Assembly (NCBI GenBank): GCA_963576475.1
Contig: OY754986.1
Location: forward strand, 12,468,493-12,532,492
Length of the DNA stretch: 64,000 nucleotides
Direction: 5' to 3'
DNA from: Molanna angustata
Lineage: Eukaryota; Arthropoda; Insecta; Trichoptera; Molannidae
Below the pieces are notes generated by a model. That model saw only the letters and a program-made list of their open reading frames with translations, was not told the DNA's origin and searched no databases. Shown in pieces: positions 53,601-62,532 of the stretch; position 1 is the first letter of the stretch, and every line of letters begins with the position of its first letter. The translations under genes were made by a program, and so were the position numbers.

Positions 53601-56467
53601 CATTGCCTATAGAGGATGGATGTTGTATCATTGCTGCTTCATCCTCATTGAAAAATCTGCCCTGAGACTTTTCATTTTCATGTATCATAGTGTCATTGAA
53701 ATCATCTTCTGGTAAAGCCAACATGGTGTTGCTATATGTATTATCCATTAAAGATTTTGAGTTAGATTCAGAAGGACTGTTTGGAGACATTATCATTTTT
53801 TGCAAATGTTCTGTAACGTCTTCTGCAGAAACTTCAGCCGATTCTTTAGTTTCGATGCTACTAATTACTGGTTGAACTGATAAATCTTCTGTAGACTTTT
53901 CATTATCTTTTGAAACATCGTCACTTTTTGACTTTGAGGAGTCGATTTCTCCACTTTTCGAATTTAATGAGTTTTTTTCATCACTTTTTATTTCTAAAGA
54001 ATTCTTTTCATCACTTTTTATTTCTAAAGAATTCTTTTCATCACTTTTTATTTCTAAAGAATTCTTTTCATCACTTTTTATTTCTAAAGAATTCTTTTCA
54101 TCACTTTTTATTTCTAAAGAATTCTTTTCATCACTTTTTATTTCTAAAGAATTCTTTTCATCACTTTTTGAATCTGTGAGGTCATTTTCATTACTTTTTG
54201 ACTCTGGAGTTTGCATTGTAGTCATTTCTTTGGATTGATTTTCATTTGGTAAAAGAGACGATTTTGGTGAACGATCTATAAATGATTCAGTTGTATGATC
54301 ATGCACCGAGGTAGTTGTTGGTGATATCGATTCTAATGTTTCAGAAGAAATTGAATCTGATTCAGTTTTAGTTTCCGCAGAAGAACTTACATCAGGTTCT
54401 ACTGATGATCTCATTATTGTTTCTGGTGCCATAGAAGTCTCCGATTCCGATTCTGGTGATGGTTCAGCAACAGGTTCTGACGTTGATTCTGCTGAAGATT
54501 CTGTTTTCACAATTGTAGATTCAGTAATTGTTTTTGGAACGATTTCAGTTGGGTGCTTAGTTTCAAGTTCGGACGTAGTTTTTGTAATGGATCCAGGCGT
54601 AGGTACGGTAGTTGGTTCTGCTGTAGGTTCAACTGAAGGCTCTGCTGCAGGTTCAGCCGAAGGTTCTGCTGCAGGTTCTGCTGCAGGTTCAGCCGAAGGT
54701 TCTGCTGCAGGTTCAGCCGAAGGTTCTGCTGTGGGTTCAGACGAAGGTTCAGTCGAAGGTTCAGCTGAAGGTTCTGCTGAAGGTTCAGCCGAAGGTTCTG
54801 CTGAAGGTTCAGCTGAAGGTTCAGCTGAAGGTTCAGTTACGTATACAGTTGTTGATTGAGTCGTAGGTTCAGCTCCAGGTTCAGAAATATGCGTTATTGA
54901 ATGTTCAACTACAGATTTGTTTGTAGGTTCGGCACTTGGTTCAGCAGTTGTTTCACCTAAATGTCTTGTTCCAGGTTCTGCGATAGGCTCCACTGTTTCA
55001 AGTTCAGATCTATTTGCGGGTTCTGCTGTTGGTTCTGCAGCGGGTTCTGCTGTAGGCTCCGCAGATGGCTCTGCTGAAGGTTTTGCTGATGGCTCAGATG
55101 TTGGTTCAGCTGATGGCTCAGTTGTAGGTTCAGCTGAAGGCTCTGCTGATGGTTCAGCTGAAGGTTCTGCTGAAGGCTCAGATGTAGGTTCCGCCGAGGG
55201 TTCTGCTGATGGCTCAGAAGTAGGTTCAGTCGAGGGTTCCGCCGAAGGCTCGGCTGATGGCTCAGATGTAGGTTCAGCCGCGGGTTCTGCCGAAGGCTCA
55301 GCTGTCGGTTCTGCTTTTGGCTCAGAAGTGGAGCTACTACTTGAATGGCCCGCCTCAAAGGTCGGAACAGTCGAATCAAACGATCTAGGTTCATTAAAAT
55401 ATTTGGTTGTAGAATCTGTTTTGGAAGTACTTCCTAGTACACATTTCTTCGAATTTGGCATCAGCAACATTTGTCCTGGGGGGCAAACGCATTTGAAATC
55501 CATAGAGTCAGTGTCGAAATTACAACCGTACTCGCAATCGTTTTGGTCGTATTGGCACATGTCTACAACTTTGGAAGTTTTTATGGAATTATTCGCGACG
55601 TAATGATTCATTAGGTATCCAGAGTTGTCGTTGATCATTCTAGTAAGTTTGGATCTCAATTCAGCTTCCGTTATTGGATCATCCATGTTTCCGAAGCCAC
55701 TGTTTGATCTTTTCCTCCATCCTATTCGATATTTCACGACAATAGAGCCCTTTCTGTAACAATATCATAAAAAAAACAATTAGAAAACATTTTGTTAACT
55801 TTTTCGATCGACAATACTTGATGGAACTCCATTATATTAAAATAAAATACTGATTTATATTTTTTTACACTCTGAAGATGCTCGTCTAGAGCGAAACTAG
55901 TTAGTCTATTAAATCAAGTAGAAGAAAATTATAAATCAGTATTTTATTTTAATATATTGATTAGAAAACATTAAAAAAATGGGAAAAAATCACAGAAATA
56001 TAATTTTCATTAAAAAAATATATCATGTAATAATTTGTTAAGTTGTAGTCAAACATCTTGAACTTTTAGTCGAGAAGGGGGGCAATTTTCACGTCAACCA
56101 ACGAAGCGAAAAGACACACAATTGGGCTCTGCGCAACCTGAAGCTCGTTCAAGATGTTTGGCGAAAATTGTACCACAGTGTAATGGACTTATTGCACGTA
56201 GACTACTTCTGCCAATCGACTACCACAAATATTATTGATATTAATAAGTTTTTATGAGCTTTCAAGTATGTACTTACGAAAATTCGACAACTCGAACGGT
56301 TATAGCATTCGGTCCATTAGACATCGTGTCTCCCGGGAAGATCGCGGTCGTTAAATCATTTTCTAATGCCTCTGCCATCTTCTTGAACTCTTCGCTGCTC
56401 TTATCCAATAGTTCATCTGTCCACCTTCCGTTTTCTATGACGAACTGCCCTTCGATCGCCTTCGGAA
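41459..56467 (-). CDS. Giant SEA/EGF/LDLa/SRCR/trypsin-like mosaic protein; serine protease homologue (5' incomplete)
   Basis: Exons in transcript order: 56467-56278, 55753-51084, 49384-49136, 46560-46111, 45290-44983, 44257-44095, 42796-42651, 41641-41459. All junctions are GT-AG and in phase, giving at least 2118 residues without a stop. The order is SEA, six-Cys EGF-like module, ~1300-residue Ser/Thr/Glu/Pro-rich mucin-like region, LDLa x5, SRCR-like, trypsin fold. The order resembles type II transmembrane serine proteases (enteropeptidase, corin); a membrane anchor may lie in missing 5' exons. The zymogen site SGRIVGGS is intact. The His site reads AARSC instead of AAHC, the Asp site is present (NGDLLAVKL), and the Ser site reads NDEGAPL instead of GDSGGPL. 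The domain should not hydrolyse peptides; scaffold, cofactor or decoy roles are typical for such homologues. I do not assign a gene symbol. Confidence 0.9.
41781..41827. repeat. Copy of the 27.3-kb short repeat (last intron)
   Basis: Same ordered blocks as at 27313-27360. The rest of the intron up to 41960 has no other recognised content. Confidence 0.55.
41960..42405. repeat. Intronic dispersed repeat, copy 1
   Basis: Aligns with 44360-44756 in a different intron: 'taggttatatttt', 'ccttttattgga', 'aatgtcaactga', 'acagaaacaaatag', ending 'gcgttc.ttgtgaa.gca.ccca'. Each copy holds a short ATG frame starting MST(E/D)I with T-E-T-N-R in common. GGCGTT/AACGC-rich ends suggest a DNA transposon; the class is uncertain. 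Confidence 0.65.
42651..42796 (-). CDS. Protease-homologue exon: before the Ser region
   Basis: Encodes [20 protein letters not shown] and the [14 protein letters not shown] element that precedes the active-site loop. Phase 1 in, phase 0 out. Confidence 0.85.
43041..43710. mobile_element. Complete foldback element with TTAA target duplication
   Basis: TTAA at 43037-43040 and 43711-43714. The arms of about 300-320 bp (43041-43358 and 43409-43710) are imperfect inverse copies around a 50-bp loop. Termini are GAGGGGGACTGCTGC and GCAGCAGTTCCCCCC. TTAA duplication points to a piggyBac- or Kolobok-mobilised non-autonomous element. Half copies lie at 20.4-21.35 kb and 45.5-45.9 kb. Confidence 0.82.
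43711..44010 (+). mobile_element. LINE ORF2 C-terminal fragment
   Basis: Frame with [20 protein letters not shown] ... GRGHPRKGW, and after a frameshift W-R-S-V-L-F-A-Y-P, the end of a LINE protein. It abuts the foldback element and stops about 85 bp from the Asp-region exon. Confidence 0.75.
44095..44257 (-). CDS. Protease-homologue exon: Asp region
   Basis: Contains NGDLLAVKL, the position of the catalytic Asp, and CVTAGWG. The donor ACG|gtaaat ends the coding; the open frame beyond it is intron. Confidence 0.82.
44360..44756. repeat. Intronic dispersed repeat, copy 2
   Basis: Partner of 41960-42405. It retains extra copies of the internal 'gcgttcactaagtgcgcttgg' type motif. Confidence 0.65.
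44983..45290 (-). CDS. Protease-homologue exon: zymogen site and degenerate His region
   Basis: Begins with the Cys expected to tether the propeptide (ACGSHSQSD), then R-IVGG and [20 protein letters not shown]. The catalytic His is absent, with one extra residue between AA and C. Confidence 0.88.
45345..45490 (+). mobile_element. LINE fragment, third copy of the 6.4/26.3-kb segment
   Basis: 'ggtttcactggattcatgaat', 'gcacaggcgaccagagtacca' and 'gggcttgcgac.atgtatgc' in the same order as in the 26-kb LINE C-terminal region. Confidence 0.65.
45536..45895. mobile_element. Left half of the TTAA-type foldback family
   Basis: Starts GGGGGCGCCCGCTGCC and aligns with the left arm plus loop of 43041-43400. 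The right arm is missing and a SINE begins where it should be. Confidence 0.7.
45903..46060 (+). repeat. SINE with LINE-like tail
   Basis: 45905-45965 looks like the 3' half of a tRNA (cctGGGTTCTATACCCagtagg). The tail 'ggttagttggaagaaattt' + 'agcaataaactcgcca' resembles the 3' end of the CR1-like LINE at 22729-22775. Tail sharing between a SINE and its LINE partner is well known; here it is inferred from this one pair. Confidence 0.6.
46111..46560 (-). CDS. Protease-homologue exon: LDLa 5 and SRCR-like domain
   Basis: LDLa ([20 protein letters not shown] ... [10 protein letters not shown]), a glycosylatable linker, then an SRCR-like stretch ([26 protein letters not shown] ... VSVQCIEF). Phase 1 at both ends. 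Confidence 0.88.
46561..47756. other. Intron, first part
   Basis: AT-rich. Near 47398-47425 is the phrase 'acgcgtttcgctcaaagagc', a motif also seen (as 'gctcgtctagagcgaaac') at 55.89 kb and probably from old retroelements. No gene. Confidence 0.45.
47757..48172. repeat. TIR element rich in GCCGAA hexamers
   Basis: Bounded by TTAGTGTCC and GGACACTAA. Both flanks are packed with GCCGAA/TTCGGC repeats in opposite orientation. The middle contains part of a tRNA-like SINE head (47887-47930, 'acttagttggttagatatct'). Confidence 0.65.
48535..49070 (+). mobile_element. LINE ORF2 C-terminal fragment
   Basis: Reads [12 protein letters not shown], one stop, then [40 protein letters not shown] and [19 protein letters not shown]: reverse-transcriptase thumb and C-terminus of an endonuclease-type LINE. 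It ends about 65 bp from an exon of the host gene. Confidence 0.82.
49136..49384 (-). CDS. Protease-homologue exon: LDLa 3-4
   Basis: Two LDLa modules with six Cys each: [20 protein letters not shown] and [20 protein letters not shown]. The acidic calcium box is typical in the second (DCAGGDDE); the first (HCPSGIDE) is weaker. Phase 1 at both ends, so it is a shuffling-compatible module pair. Confidence 0.9.
49385..50518. other. Intron, left part
   Basis: AT-rich. 49600-49680 resembles 56080-56130 ('ggaggggggacagttcacac' type), a faint dispersed repeat. The phrase 'aagatgctatagtagactat' near 50133 is the inverse of the 33.4-kb minisatellite core. No gene. Confidence 0.45.
50527..50794. mobile_element. 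hAT MITE with perfect 8-bp target duplication
   Basis: 15-bp perfect TIRs CAGCGGTCGGGGAAC / GTTCCCCGACCGCTG, flanked by CATTAGAA on both sides (50519-50526 and 50795-50802). 268 bp, non-coding. Confidence 0.92.
50955..51030 (-). repeat. SINE tail fragment (5.9-kb family)
   Basis: 'aaaaagaatgaatatg...aaatgcttgtgctataagt' matches the tail of the family; the tRNA-like head is absent. Confidence 0.55.
51084..55753 (-). CDS. Protease-homologue giant exon: SEA end, EGF, repeats, LDLa 1-2
   Basis: A 4670-bp exon, unusually long. It encodes the SEA C-terminus ([11 protein letters not shown]), an EGF-like module ([14 protein letters not shown]...CVCPPGQ), SAEP/TAEP repeats, seven near-identical 10-residue [10 protein letters not shown] repeats, a long Ser/Thr/Asn-rich stretch with many N-x-S/T sites, and two LDLa modules ending [11 protein letters not shown]. 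Donor TGTG|gtgagc. Confidence 0.9.
53968..54170 (-). repeat. 30-bp coding tandem repeat, seven copies
   Basis: Encodes [10 protein letters not shown] seven times, nearly identical at DNA level (unit contains ttcttttcatcactttttat). A coding minisatellite within the giant exon. Confidence 0.95.
54600..55335 (-). repeat. Coding S-A-E-P / T-A-E-P / S-T-E-P repeat array
   Basis: Dozens of four-residue E-P-terminated units (12-bp base period, longer composite periods). The array is open in several frames on both strands, giving Gly-Ser-Ala-Glu and Gln-Asn-Pro shadow frames that should not be annotated. Confidence 0.9.
55834..55960. repeat. Inverted repeat, ~30-bp arms (intronic MITE)
   Basis: 'tattaaaataaaatactgat' + 'ttata' and its inverse enclose about 65 bp that include 'gatgctcgtctagagcgaaac'. 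Confidence 0.75.
56050..56163. repeat. Inverted repeat, 14-bp arms
   Basis: CAAACATCTTGAAC and its exact inverse, about 80 bp apart. Confidence 0.65.
56278..56467 (-). CDS. Protease-homologue exon: first part of SEA domain
   Basis: Encodes [15 protein letters not shown] ... ITVRVVEF, the N-terminal half of a SEA domain. Acceptor tcttccag, donor TTTTC|gtaagt in phase 2. It joins the next exon to give the conserved V-x2-F-x-x-GS core. Confidence 0.85.
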
Positions 56468-56712
56468 CTGGAAGAAAAAAATGACAATTTAAAATATTTC
56501 AAAGAGAGTTTTGATAATGGGACCATTAAATTACAATGCAATCATAATTTTGGAAGATTCCTGGGATCGTATCACTGAAATTTTACTAATAATATATATA
56601 CTTTTTTTCACTGAAATGTCATCAATGTACTCGACTTCTTCTTAAGTATAAAATACCTAAACACCTCAATAAATATTCGCTAATGGGTGAATTCGCAAAT
56701 TCATTCTATTTA

Positions 56713-57579
56713 CTAGTTGCATGTAACACATGAGATCCAACTGTCGATAGCGATAGTAGGTATGTATAGTTGAAGAATAAGTAGGTACCAAACTATAAAT
56801 CTATAAATACAAATTATTTAATATTTTAAGATATTTGGTTTTTTATACAACACATGTACCTAGGTATGTATGTCAAGATAGGATAGTATGGAGGTCAGTC
56901 CTTTGATCCTACCCAGAATATGAAAACAGCATGATGGATTAGTATCAAATTATTAAGTCTTCTTAGATATTGTGTGTAGGCGACTGTCATACAAATTGTA
57001 TGAAGCAATGTCGTCACTAAATTCAATTTTTATAAAAATTGTTAAAAAATAATTGAGATGTGCTTATACTATGTTGATATTTTTTATATTAAATTAAATT
57101 ATCTAGTTGGGGTGTTTCGGCTTTTTTCGATATTTAAAAAAAAAATTGGAAATATAGGCAGTTAAACTCATAAATTTATCATAAAAAAAATATTTTTCTT
57201 AATAAAAAATGTTTGAGAAACCCTGGAATTTAAAAAAAAAACTAATTGAGATTTTGTATTTGTCTGTTTATATCAATTTTCAGCATTATAGCTTGTATGG
57301 TTTCTGAGATATATGGAAAAATAAACCAAAATTTCAAAAATTGATAACCCCTGACTGAAACACACACACACACACACAAAACTCACATTAAATGTTCTAC
57401 TCCGAATTCTGAGTAAATCCATATATGGGAACATATATGCTGCGAGGCCTCTAGTTGGTGTTATTAGCATGCAAAAAGTCCACTATACCATACAAAATGT
57501 TCCTTCGTACACGAATCTTGGCTTAATAATGTCGATTCATTCAGAGAATTGAATTCTCATGAACGAATCGACTGTTGGA
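56713..57579 (-). mobile_element. Non-autonomous Helitron, copy 2
   Basis: Same ends as the 19.2-kb copy: minus-strand TCCAACAGTCGAT start (preceded by A), 3' hairpin CATGT/ACATG, CTAG end followed by T. It is 154 bp shorter, with several internal gaps. Confidence 0.78.
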
Positions 57580-57676
57580 TTACCTACTTCGAGATTAATG
57601 TGATTCAATGAATACCTCAAAAATATCGCAAATAATCAAGAGTATTTATTTTTCTTAATAAATAGACAGTATTTTG

Positions 57677-57935
57677 AGAGCAGTGATAGCCCAACGGTAA
57701 AGTCGTCGCCTCACATGCGTGAGGTCGACGGTTCGAATCCGGGCGGGGCACGCACCTCTGGATTTTCAAAAAATCTATGTGCGGATTCATATCGCTAGCT
57801 ATATGTAGCCATGATCCAATTTGTCTGGTTCCCCTTTCTAAGGGTTACGAAGGTCAGATGGCAGTCGCTTCAATGTAATAACCAGACTCGCCAATTCCAG
57901 GATCATGGTCAAAGCGTACCCCGATAGAAACGGGA
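57677..57935 (+). repeat. tRNA-derived SINE, second family
   Basis: Head with A-box-like TGATAGCCCAACGG and B box GGTTCGAATCC in 'cctcacatgcgtgaggtcgacggttcgaatccggg', fused to a non-tRNA body ('gattcatatcgctagctatatg', 'aataaccagactcgcc'). The head is well preserved but lacks a closed acceptor stem, so it is a SINE rather than a tRNA gene. Confidence 0.78.
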
Positions 57936-58149
57936 CAAACAGTATTTTATATATTGCTATCTCGTAGATTATTTATTAGATTTGAATCGTAATAATTAAA
58001 ATTCATAATAATTATTATAATTTGGTAAATTTAACAATAAGCGAGACGTCTAACGTGATTTATATTATTATTTGCTAACAAAATTAATCCATCTACCGAA
58101 ATACACTATAATTTCTCACACAAGACGGATGAATTAATACGTAGTTCAT

Positions 58150-58515
58150 TAAAGCGTGAATTCATTATTAACAACATCCGTACTTCCATACCGAAAAAAA
58201 CTGCTTGAGATTTTTACGCCTCATACTCCGTCTTCCCTCCACTATAAGTTGTAGAAGGGCATATCTATCACCACGGAATATGTGGCCAAAATATGCGACT
58301 AATATGCGTCTCTTGACAGTGGCCAGCAACTCTCTCCATTTTCCCATCATATTTGGAACTCTTTCATAGGAGACTATAGACTCATGAGATGCGCATCAAA
58401 CTTCTGTAAAGCCGCATCTCGTTGAGATTTCGAGAGTCCAACCCTCCACTCCATACCACAGTACTATTAGCAGTTTTAACATTTTGTAGAAGTTGGATCT
58501 CGCCATTTCAATCAT
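58150..58515 (-). mobile_element. LINE ORF2 fragment
   Basis: MARSNFYKMLKLLIVLWYGV-EGWTLEIS, then KRRILVAYFGHIFRGDRYAL-LQLIVEGRRSMRRK, a palm/thumb to C-terminus piece with a frame break. It begins exactly where the tail of the next LINE ends. Confidence 0.7.
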
Positions 58516-60475
58516 TGTATATATAAATAAATAAATAATAAATAAATAATAATTTATTTGTTGCATATAAATGAGAAAAGAAAAAACAAACAATTATACA
58601 TGTTTTGCATTATTTTGCAACAAATAGGCTATTGCTCAGCTGTACACCCGTGGAGACCCACAGTGCAGCTGGTTTTCAGCAATGCCTTGAACGATCACAA
58701 AATATATAGGTAATAATACAAAAGAAGAAAAGAAAAAAAAAAAAGAAAAATATAATTATATACGAAAATATTTAAACAGGAAAAATAAAAAGAAAAGAAT
58801 TAAGTAAAAAAAAACATGAGAAAAAATAAATAAATAAATAAAAATAAAAAATAAATAAATTTACAAAGAATGCACTATTACTTGTATTATAGGTTAATTT
58901 TGTGTACTCAATAGCCATTCACTGCAATGCTTTTTAAAGCTCCGCAGTGACGCTGCTGTACGAATGTGCTGCGGCAATTCATTCCAATATTTGGTTGATG
59001 TGTATGAATAACTCCCTTCAAAGGCAGTGGTTCGATGTCTGGGGAGAATAAGTAGATGGTCTCCTTGTCTCGTAGCATACATGTGAATATCACGGGACCA
59101 CTGTAATCTGTCATACAGATAGGAAGGTGTCTTACTTTTAATGATTCTGAAAATTTGACACAGATGATGAAACTTCCTTCTGTTAAACATATTCAGTATC
59201 CCGTGCTGCTTAAGGTATGGAGAAACATGTGCTCGCCTAGGTATTTTGTAACAAAAACGTGCACACGCATTTTGGATACGTTGCACTTGCTTTTGTGTAT
59301 TCTTTATCAAAGAAGGACCATACACCGCATCCCCATAGTCTAATATGGATAAAACAAGACTATCTGTCAGCAGTTTGCGAACATTGACCGAAACATATTC
59401 TCGAATTTTATATAAAAGGCGTAGCCTTGAATAGCCCCATTGCACCTTTTTTTTTATATGTTCTTCATATTTCAACCGTTGGTCCATTACTATACCGAGA
59501 TTACGTGCAACGCTTACAAATGGAATGTCAGTGGAATCAATGACAACCCTAAAGCCGCTGCTCTCCACAGCAGTAATTTTTTGTTTTGGGCCCACAACCA
59601 GTGCTACAGTCTTTTGGGGGTTGAGAAGTAGTGCATGGGCTTGTGCCCATGCATGAATTTTATTCAAATCAGTATTTATCATGTCCACGGCCGATTGCAC
59701 GTTGTGTTGCTCAAAAGACAAATAAACTTGCGAGTCATCTGCGTACATATGTGATTTGCAATAATTTAGAACATTCATCATATCAGCTGTGTATATAGCA
59801 AATAACAATGGTCCAAGTATGGACCCTTGTGGAACGCCACGAGTCAGCTTAACAGCAGTAGAGTATTTCAAAGACCCACCGAGTTCACTGCAGACCAGAC
59901 GCTGAGTTCTTCCTCTGAAATAACTTTGGAACCATCTGATAGTTCCATCGTCAAATCCATAGAACTGCAATTTCGATATGAGCAATGGAATACTTATCAT
60001 GTCAAAAGCTTTGGAGAAATCGAGAAGTACCAATATTGATACTTTTCCCTTGTCACATGAAGTGTGTAAATCATCGGTAATGCATTGTAATGCTGAAGTG
60101 GTGCTGTAACCCTTACGAAAGCCGGACTGATGAGGGGGTATAATTTTACATTTTTCCGCATATTTTACTGTTTGATCAAACACGATTTTCTCAAGTAATT
60201 TAGATAGAGTGGGCAATATACTAATTGGTCTAAGATCATTTAAGCTTGAAATCGGTGTCTTTTTGGGCAGTGGTTTTACAAGTGCATTTTTCCAGATCTC
60301 TGGTACCGTACTAGATGTCAATGATTTATTAATTATAGTTGTAATAGTACTAAGCGTATAAGGTAGAATGAGATTTATCATATTTATACTAATACCATCA
60401 CACCCGATAGCATTAGATTTAATAGTTTGTATGTGTTTACTAATTGCAGCTTCGTCTACAGTTTGGATATATCTC
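58516..60475 (-). mobile_element. 5'-truncated CR1/Jockey-superfamily LINE
   Basis: Reverse transcriptase frame, A/T-rich 3' region and a (TTTA)n-type tail at the left end. The 5' end is cut inside ORF2 near 60475, so endonuclease and ORF1 are absent. Confidence 0.85.
58894..60381 (-). CDS. LINE reverse transcriptase (intact frame)
   Basis: 495 codons from the first ATG, open upstream to about 60474. The RT motifs appear in order: NDLRPISILPTLSKLLEK, HQSGFRKGYSTTSAL, LVLLDFSKAFDMI (Asp of motif A), RGVPQGSILGPLLFAIY, the catalytic YADD in HMYADDSQVYL, and NPQKTVALV. The thumb and a C-terminal region (STKYWNELPQHIRT) follow. The absence of stops suggests a fairly recent, dead-on-arrival copy. 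It would copy LINE RNA at a nicked target; here it lacks the nicking domain. Confidence 0.9.
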   Translation of the reverse strand: MINLILPYTLSTITTIINKSLTSSTVPEIWKNALVKPLPKKTPISSLNDLRPISILPTLSKLLEKIVFDQTVKYAEKCKIIPPHQSGFRKGYSTTSALQCITDDLHTSCDKGKVSILVLLDFSKAFDMISIPLLISKLQFYGFDDGTIRWFQSYFRGRTQRLVCSELGGSLKYSTAVKLTRGVPQGSILGPLLFAIYTADMMNVLNYCKSHMYADDSQVYLSFEQHNVQSAVDMINTDLNKIHAWAQAHALLLNPQKTVALVVGPKQKITAVESSGFRVVIDSTDIPFVSVARNLGIVMDQRLKYEEHIKKKVQWGYSRLRLLYKIREYVSVNVRKLLTDSLVLSILDYGDAVYGPSLIKNTQKQVQRIQNACARFCYKIPRRAHVSPYLKQHGILNMFNRRKFHHLCQIFRIIKSKTPSYLYDRLQWSRDIHMYATRQGDHLLILPRHRTTAFEGSYSYTSTKYWNELPQHIRTAASLRSFKKHCSEWLLSTQN

Positions 60476-60649
60476 GGAACACAGTTTGGTTATATCTCGG
60501 AATATGGGTTCCACTCATCATTCAATCAGCACCCCAAGTATTGCAAACGAAACACAGTTGAGTTTTGGGTTGGCCGAAAAGTCATGTCATTTTTTTTTCA
60601 GTGAAATACGAAAATAAAATCAAAACGTTTTAATTTGATAATTTCATTA

Positions 60650-60840
60650 AGTTCCACCCATTTTGAATGCAGTCCCTTTTAGGTGAGACGAAAATAGTGT
60701 GTGGGCATACACGCCAGTTTTGCGCTTCTTTTTACAAGGGAACGCACACCCGTACCCCTGTCGCTGGTCATCCCGCACCGTGTGACAAGCCGTGATGGTA
60801 TGAATGAATGAATGAACAATTTATTTTATATTGGTTCTCG
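60650..60840 (+). repeat. Probable retroelement 3' tail ending in (GAAT)n
   Basis: 'acacgccagttttgcgcttc', 'caagggaacgcacac' and 'gtgacaagccgtgatgg' followed by tgaatgaatgaatga look like a degenerate LINE or SINE 3' end with a simple-repeat tail. Confidence 0.4.
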
Positions 60841-60954
60841 GGTAATTTACAGGTAAGTAAGTTCGATACCAAATATTTTAACAAGCACTCGATAACAAAT
60901 TGTCACATTCTGGAGACTGATGATAACTATCGTCTGATAGATCCAGTCAGAAAA

Positions 60955-61022
60955 CGCAATTAAAATTTAAAACTGTGTTTCCACCGAGAATCGAACCCGG
61001 GACTTAAAGCTGATTTCTAAAT
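60955..61022 (-). repeat. tRNA-derived SINE fragment (33.3-kb family)
   Basis: Minus strand has 'aagtcccgggttcgattctc' (B box) followed by 'ggtggaaacacagttttaaa', matching the 33343 SINE downstream of its B box. Confidence 0.65.
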
Positions 61023-62365
61023 TACTGGGAAAACCTGCATAGATTAAGATTTTAAACGTTATTTTTTTGCATTTTTTCGTGACTATTTATTTCTAAAGTG
61101 TATACATGATTCCGTTTATGTACCTATATTTGATAGAAGAAAATTAACCTTTACAATGGCGGAATTGGAATTTCATTGGTAAACTTAAATGTCAAACACA
61201 GTCTTAACAAGAATACAAATGACGTAATACACAGATAAACATTATGATACATAGATAGTTACCTACGTATCACTATATTGTTCACCTGATGATCACCAAT
61301 CAACACGAATCGACGATTAACGGCATAAAAACATTAAACGAGTGTGTTGTGACCAACACTCAACTCTTCTGCATGGTTAAGAATGCAATCAATTTAAAAA
61401 AGTACTTCGTGTTGCTTGACAAGTGGGAACGGGCAGCTACTAACGCGTACATAGCTTCACTGCATTAGGCGGTTATTACATGCCCTCTTAACGATACTAA
61501 GTAGGTAAAAGTGTAAGTATATACCAATTATGAACGAAAAAAAAAATCATTTTTTTAATGTTAAAATTATTCATTGGTTTGAAATGATTTTGTATAATTA
61601 TGTTTTTATGAGTGGGTGAACTTACATTCTAAATGCATATCGATTCAGAACTAATTCTCTCTCGAATATGAAGGTAATATATACTATCTTCATACAAACA
61701 TATTTACTAATGAGAATGATATTACGAACGACTACTTTTATCACACGTTTCAAAATTTTTTGTATTAGTTGCCCACTTGGTATGTAAGTCGAGAAAATTA
61801 GACCGAGGTTATTTAAACGACTAAATTAATCTAATTGGCTTTTTACTGCTTTTCCACTGGACCACTATATAGAGAATTATGAATTCGCATTTTTTAAGTA
61901 ATTTTTTTTATTATTTTTTTTTATTTTTATTTAAGAAGCACTCACAGAGAAATTGACATTAAAAAATACAAAATATAAAAATACAAAATAACATGTAAGG
62001 TCAACTCTCCAATTACGAGTGCCTGCAGCATGTTATATTAAAATACCTATGATAAGATGGTTGGAGGAGAAAAAGGGGACAAATTCAAGGACCACAGTTG
62101 ATTCCAGGATTGCTCCTGCGAATATATTATAATATCTTTACTCAATTGCTTAAATTTAGCATATTTTAAATTAAAAATGTCCAAGTCCGTTAAAAGTCTA
62201 TTGTAAGTCTATTTTAATGCATATTATCAACTAGTATATTATTAACATGGAGAGACAGATGCTCGGCGTGAGCCTTCGAGATAAATTAAGAAACGAAGAA
62301 ATAAGATGCCGAACAAGAGTCACATATATTATGGATCGAATTGCAAAGTTTGTTTGTTTTTTTAT
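61023..62365. other. Upstream or intronic sequence, nothing recognised
   Basis: AT-rich. 61260-61500 is slightly more balanced in composition but shows no exon I can support. Confidence 0.45.
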
Positions 62366-62532
62366 AAAAAATGAATATGTCCTTGTTAAACAAGTACATA
62401 TATACATCTTCTTACGTTCCCTAAAATAAGCAAATAAATGCTTGTGCTATAGGTGAACGAAATCGGTCGAGGCAGGATTCGAACTCGCGATTACTAGCCC
62501 AGCGCGCTAACCGCTCTGCCATCTACCCATCT
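62366..62532 (-). repeat. tRNA-derived SINE, copy 3 (5.9-kb family)
   Basis: Complete head on the minus strand (TGGCAGAGCGGTTAGCGCGC, then gagttcgaatcctgcc) plus the family tail. Confidence 0.8.

Noticed and set aside
54587..55603. Plus-strand Gly-Ser-Ala-Glu frames and a minus-strand Gln/Asn/Pro/Leu frame
   Set aside because: Shadows of the in-frame tetrapeptide repeat of the giant exon; periodic DNA keeps other frames open.
41459..56467. Gene symbol nudel, corin or enteropeptidase
   Set aside because: Module order only partly fits each; the 5' part is missing and the catalytic domain is degenerate, so no name is justified.
57677..57760. Functional tRNA gene
   Set aside because: Good A/B boxes but no closed acceptor stem and fused to a SINE body.
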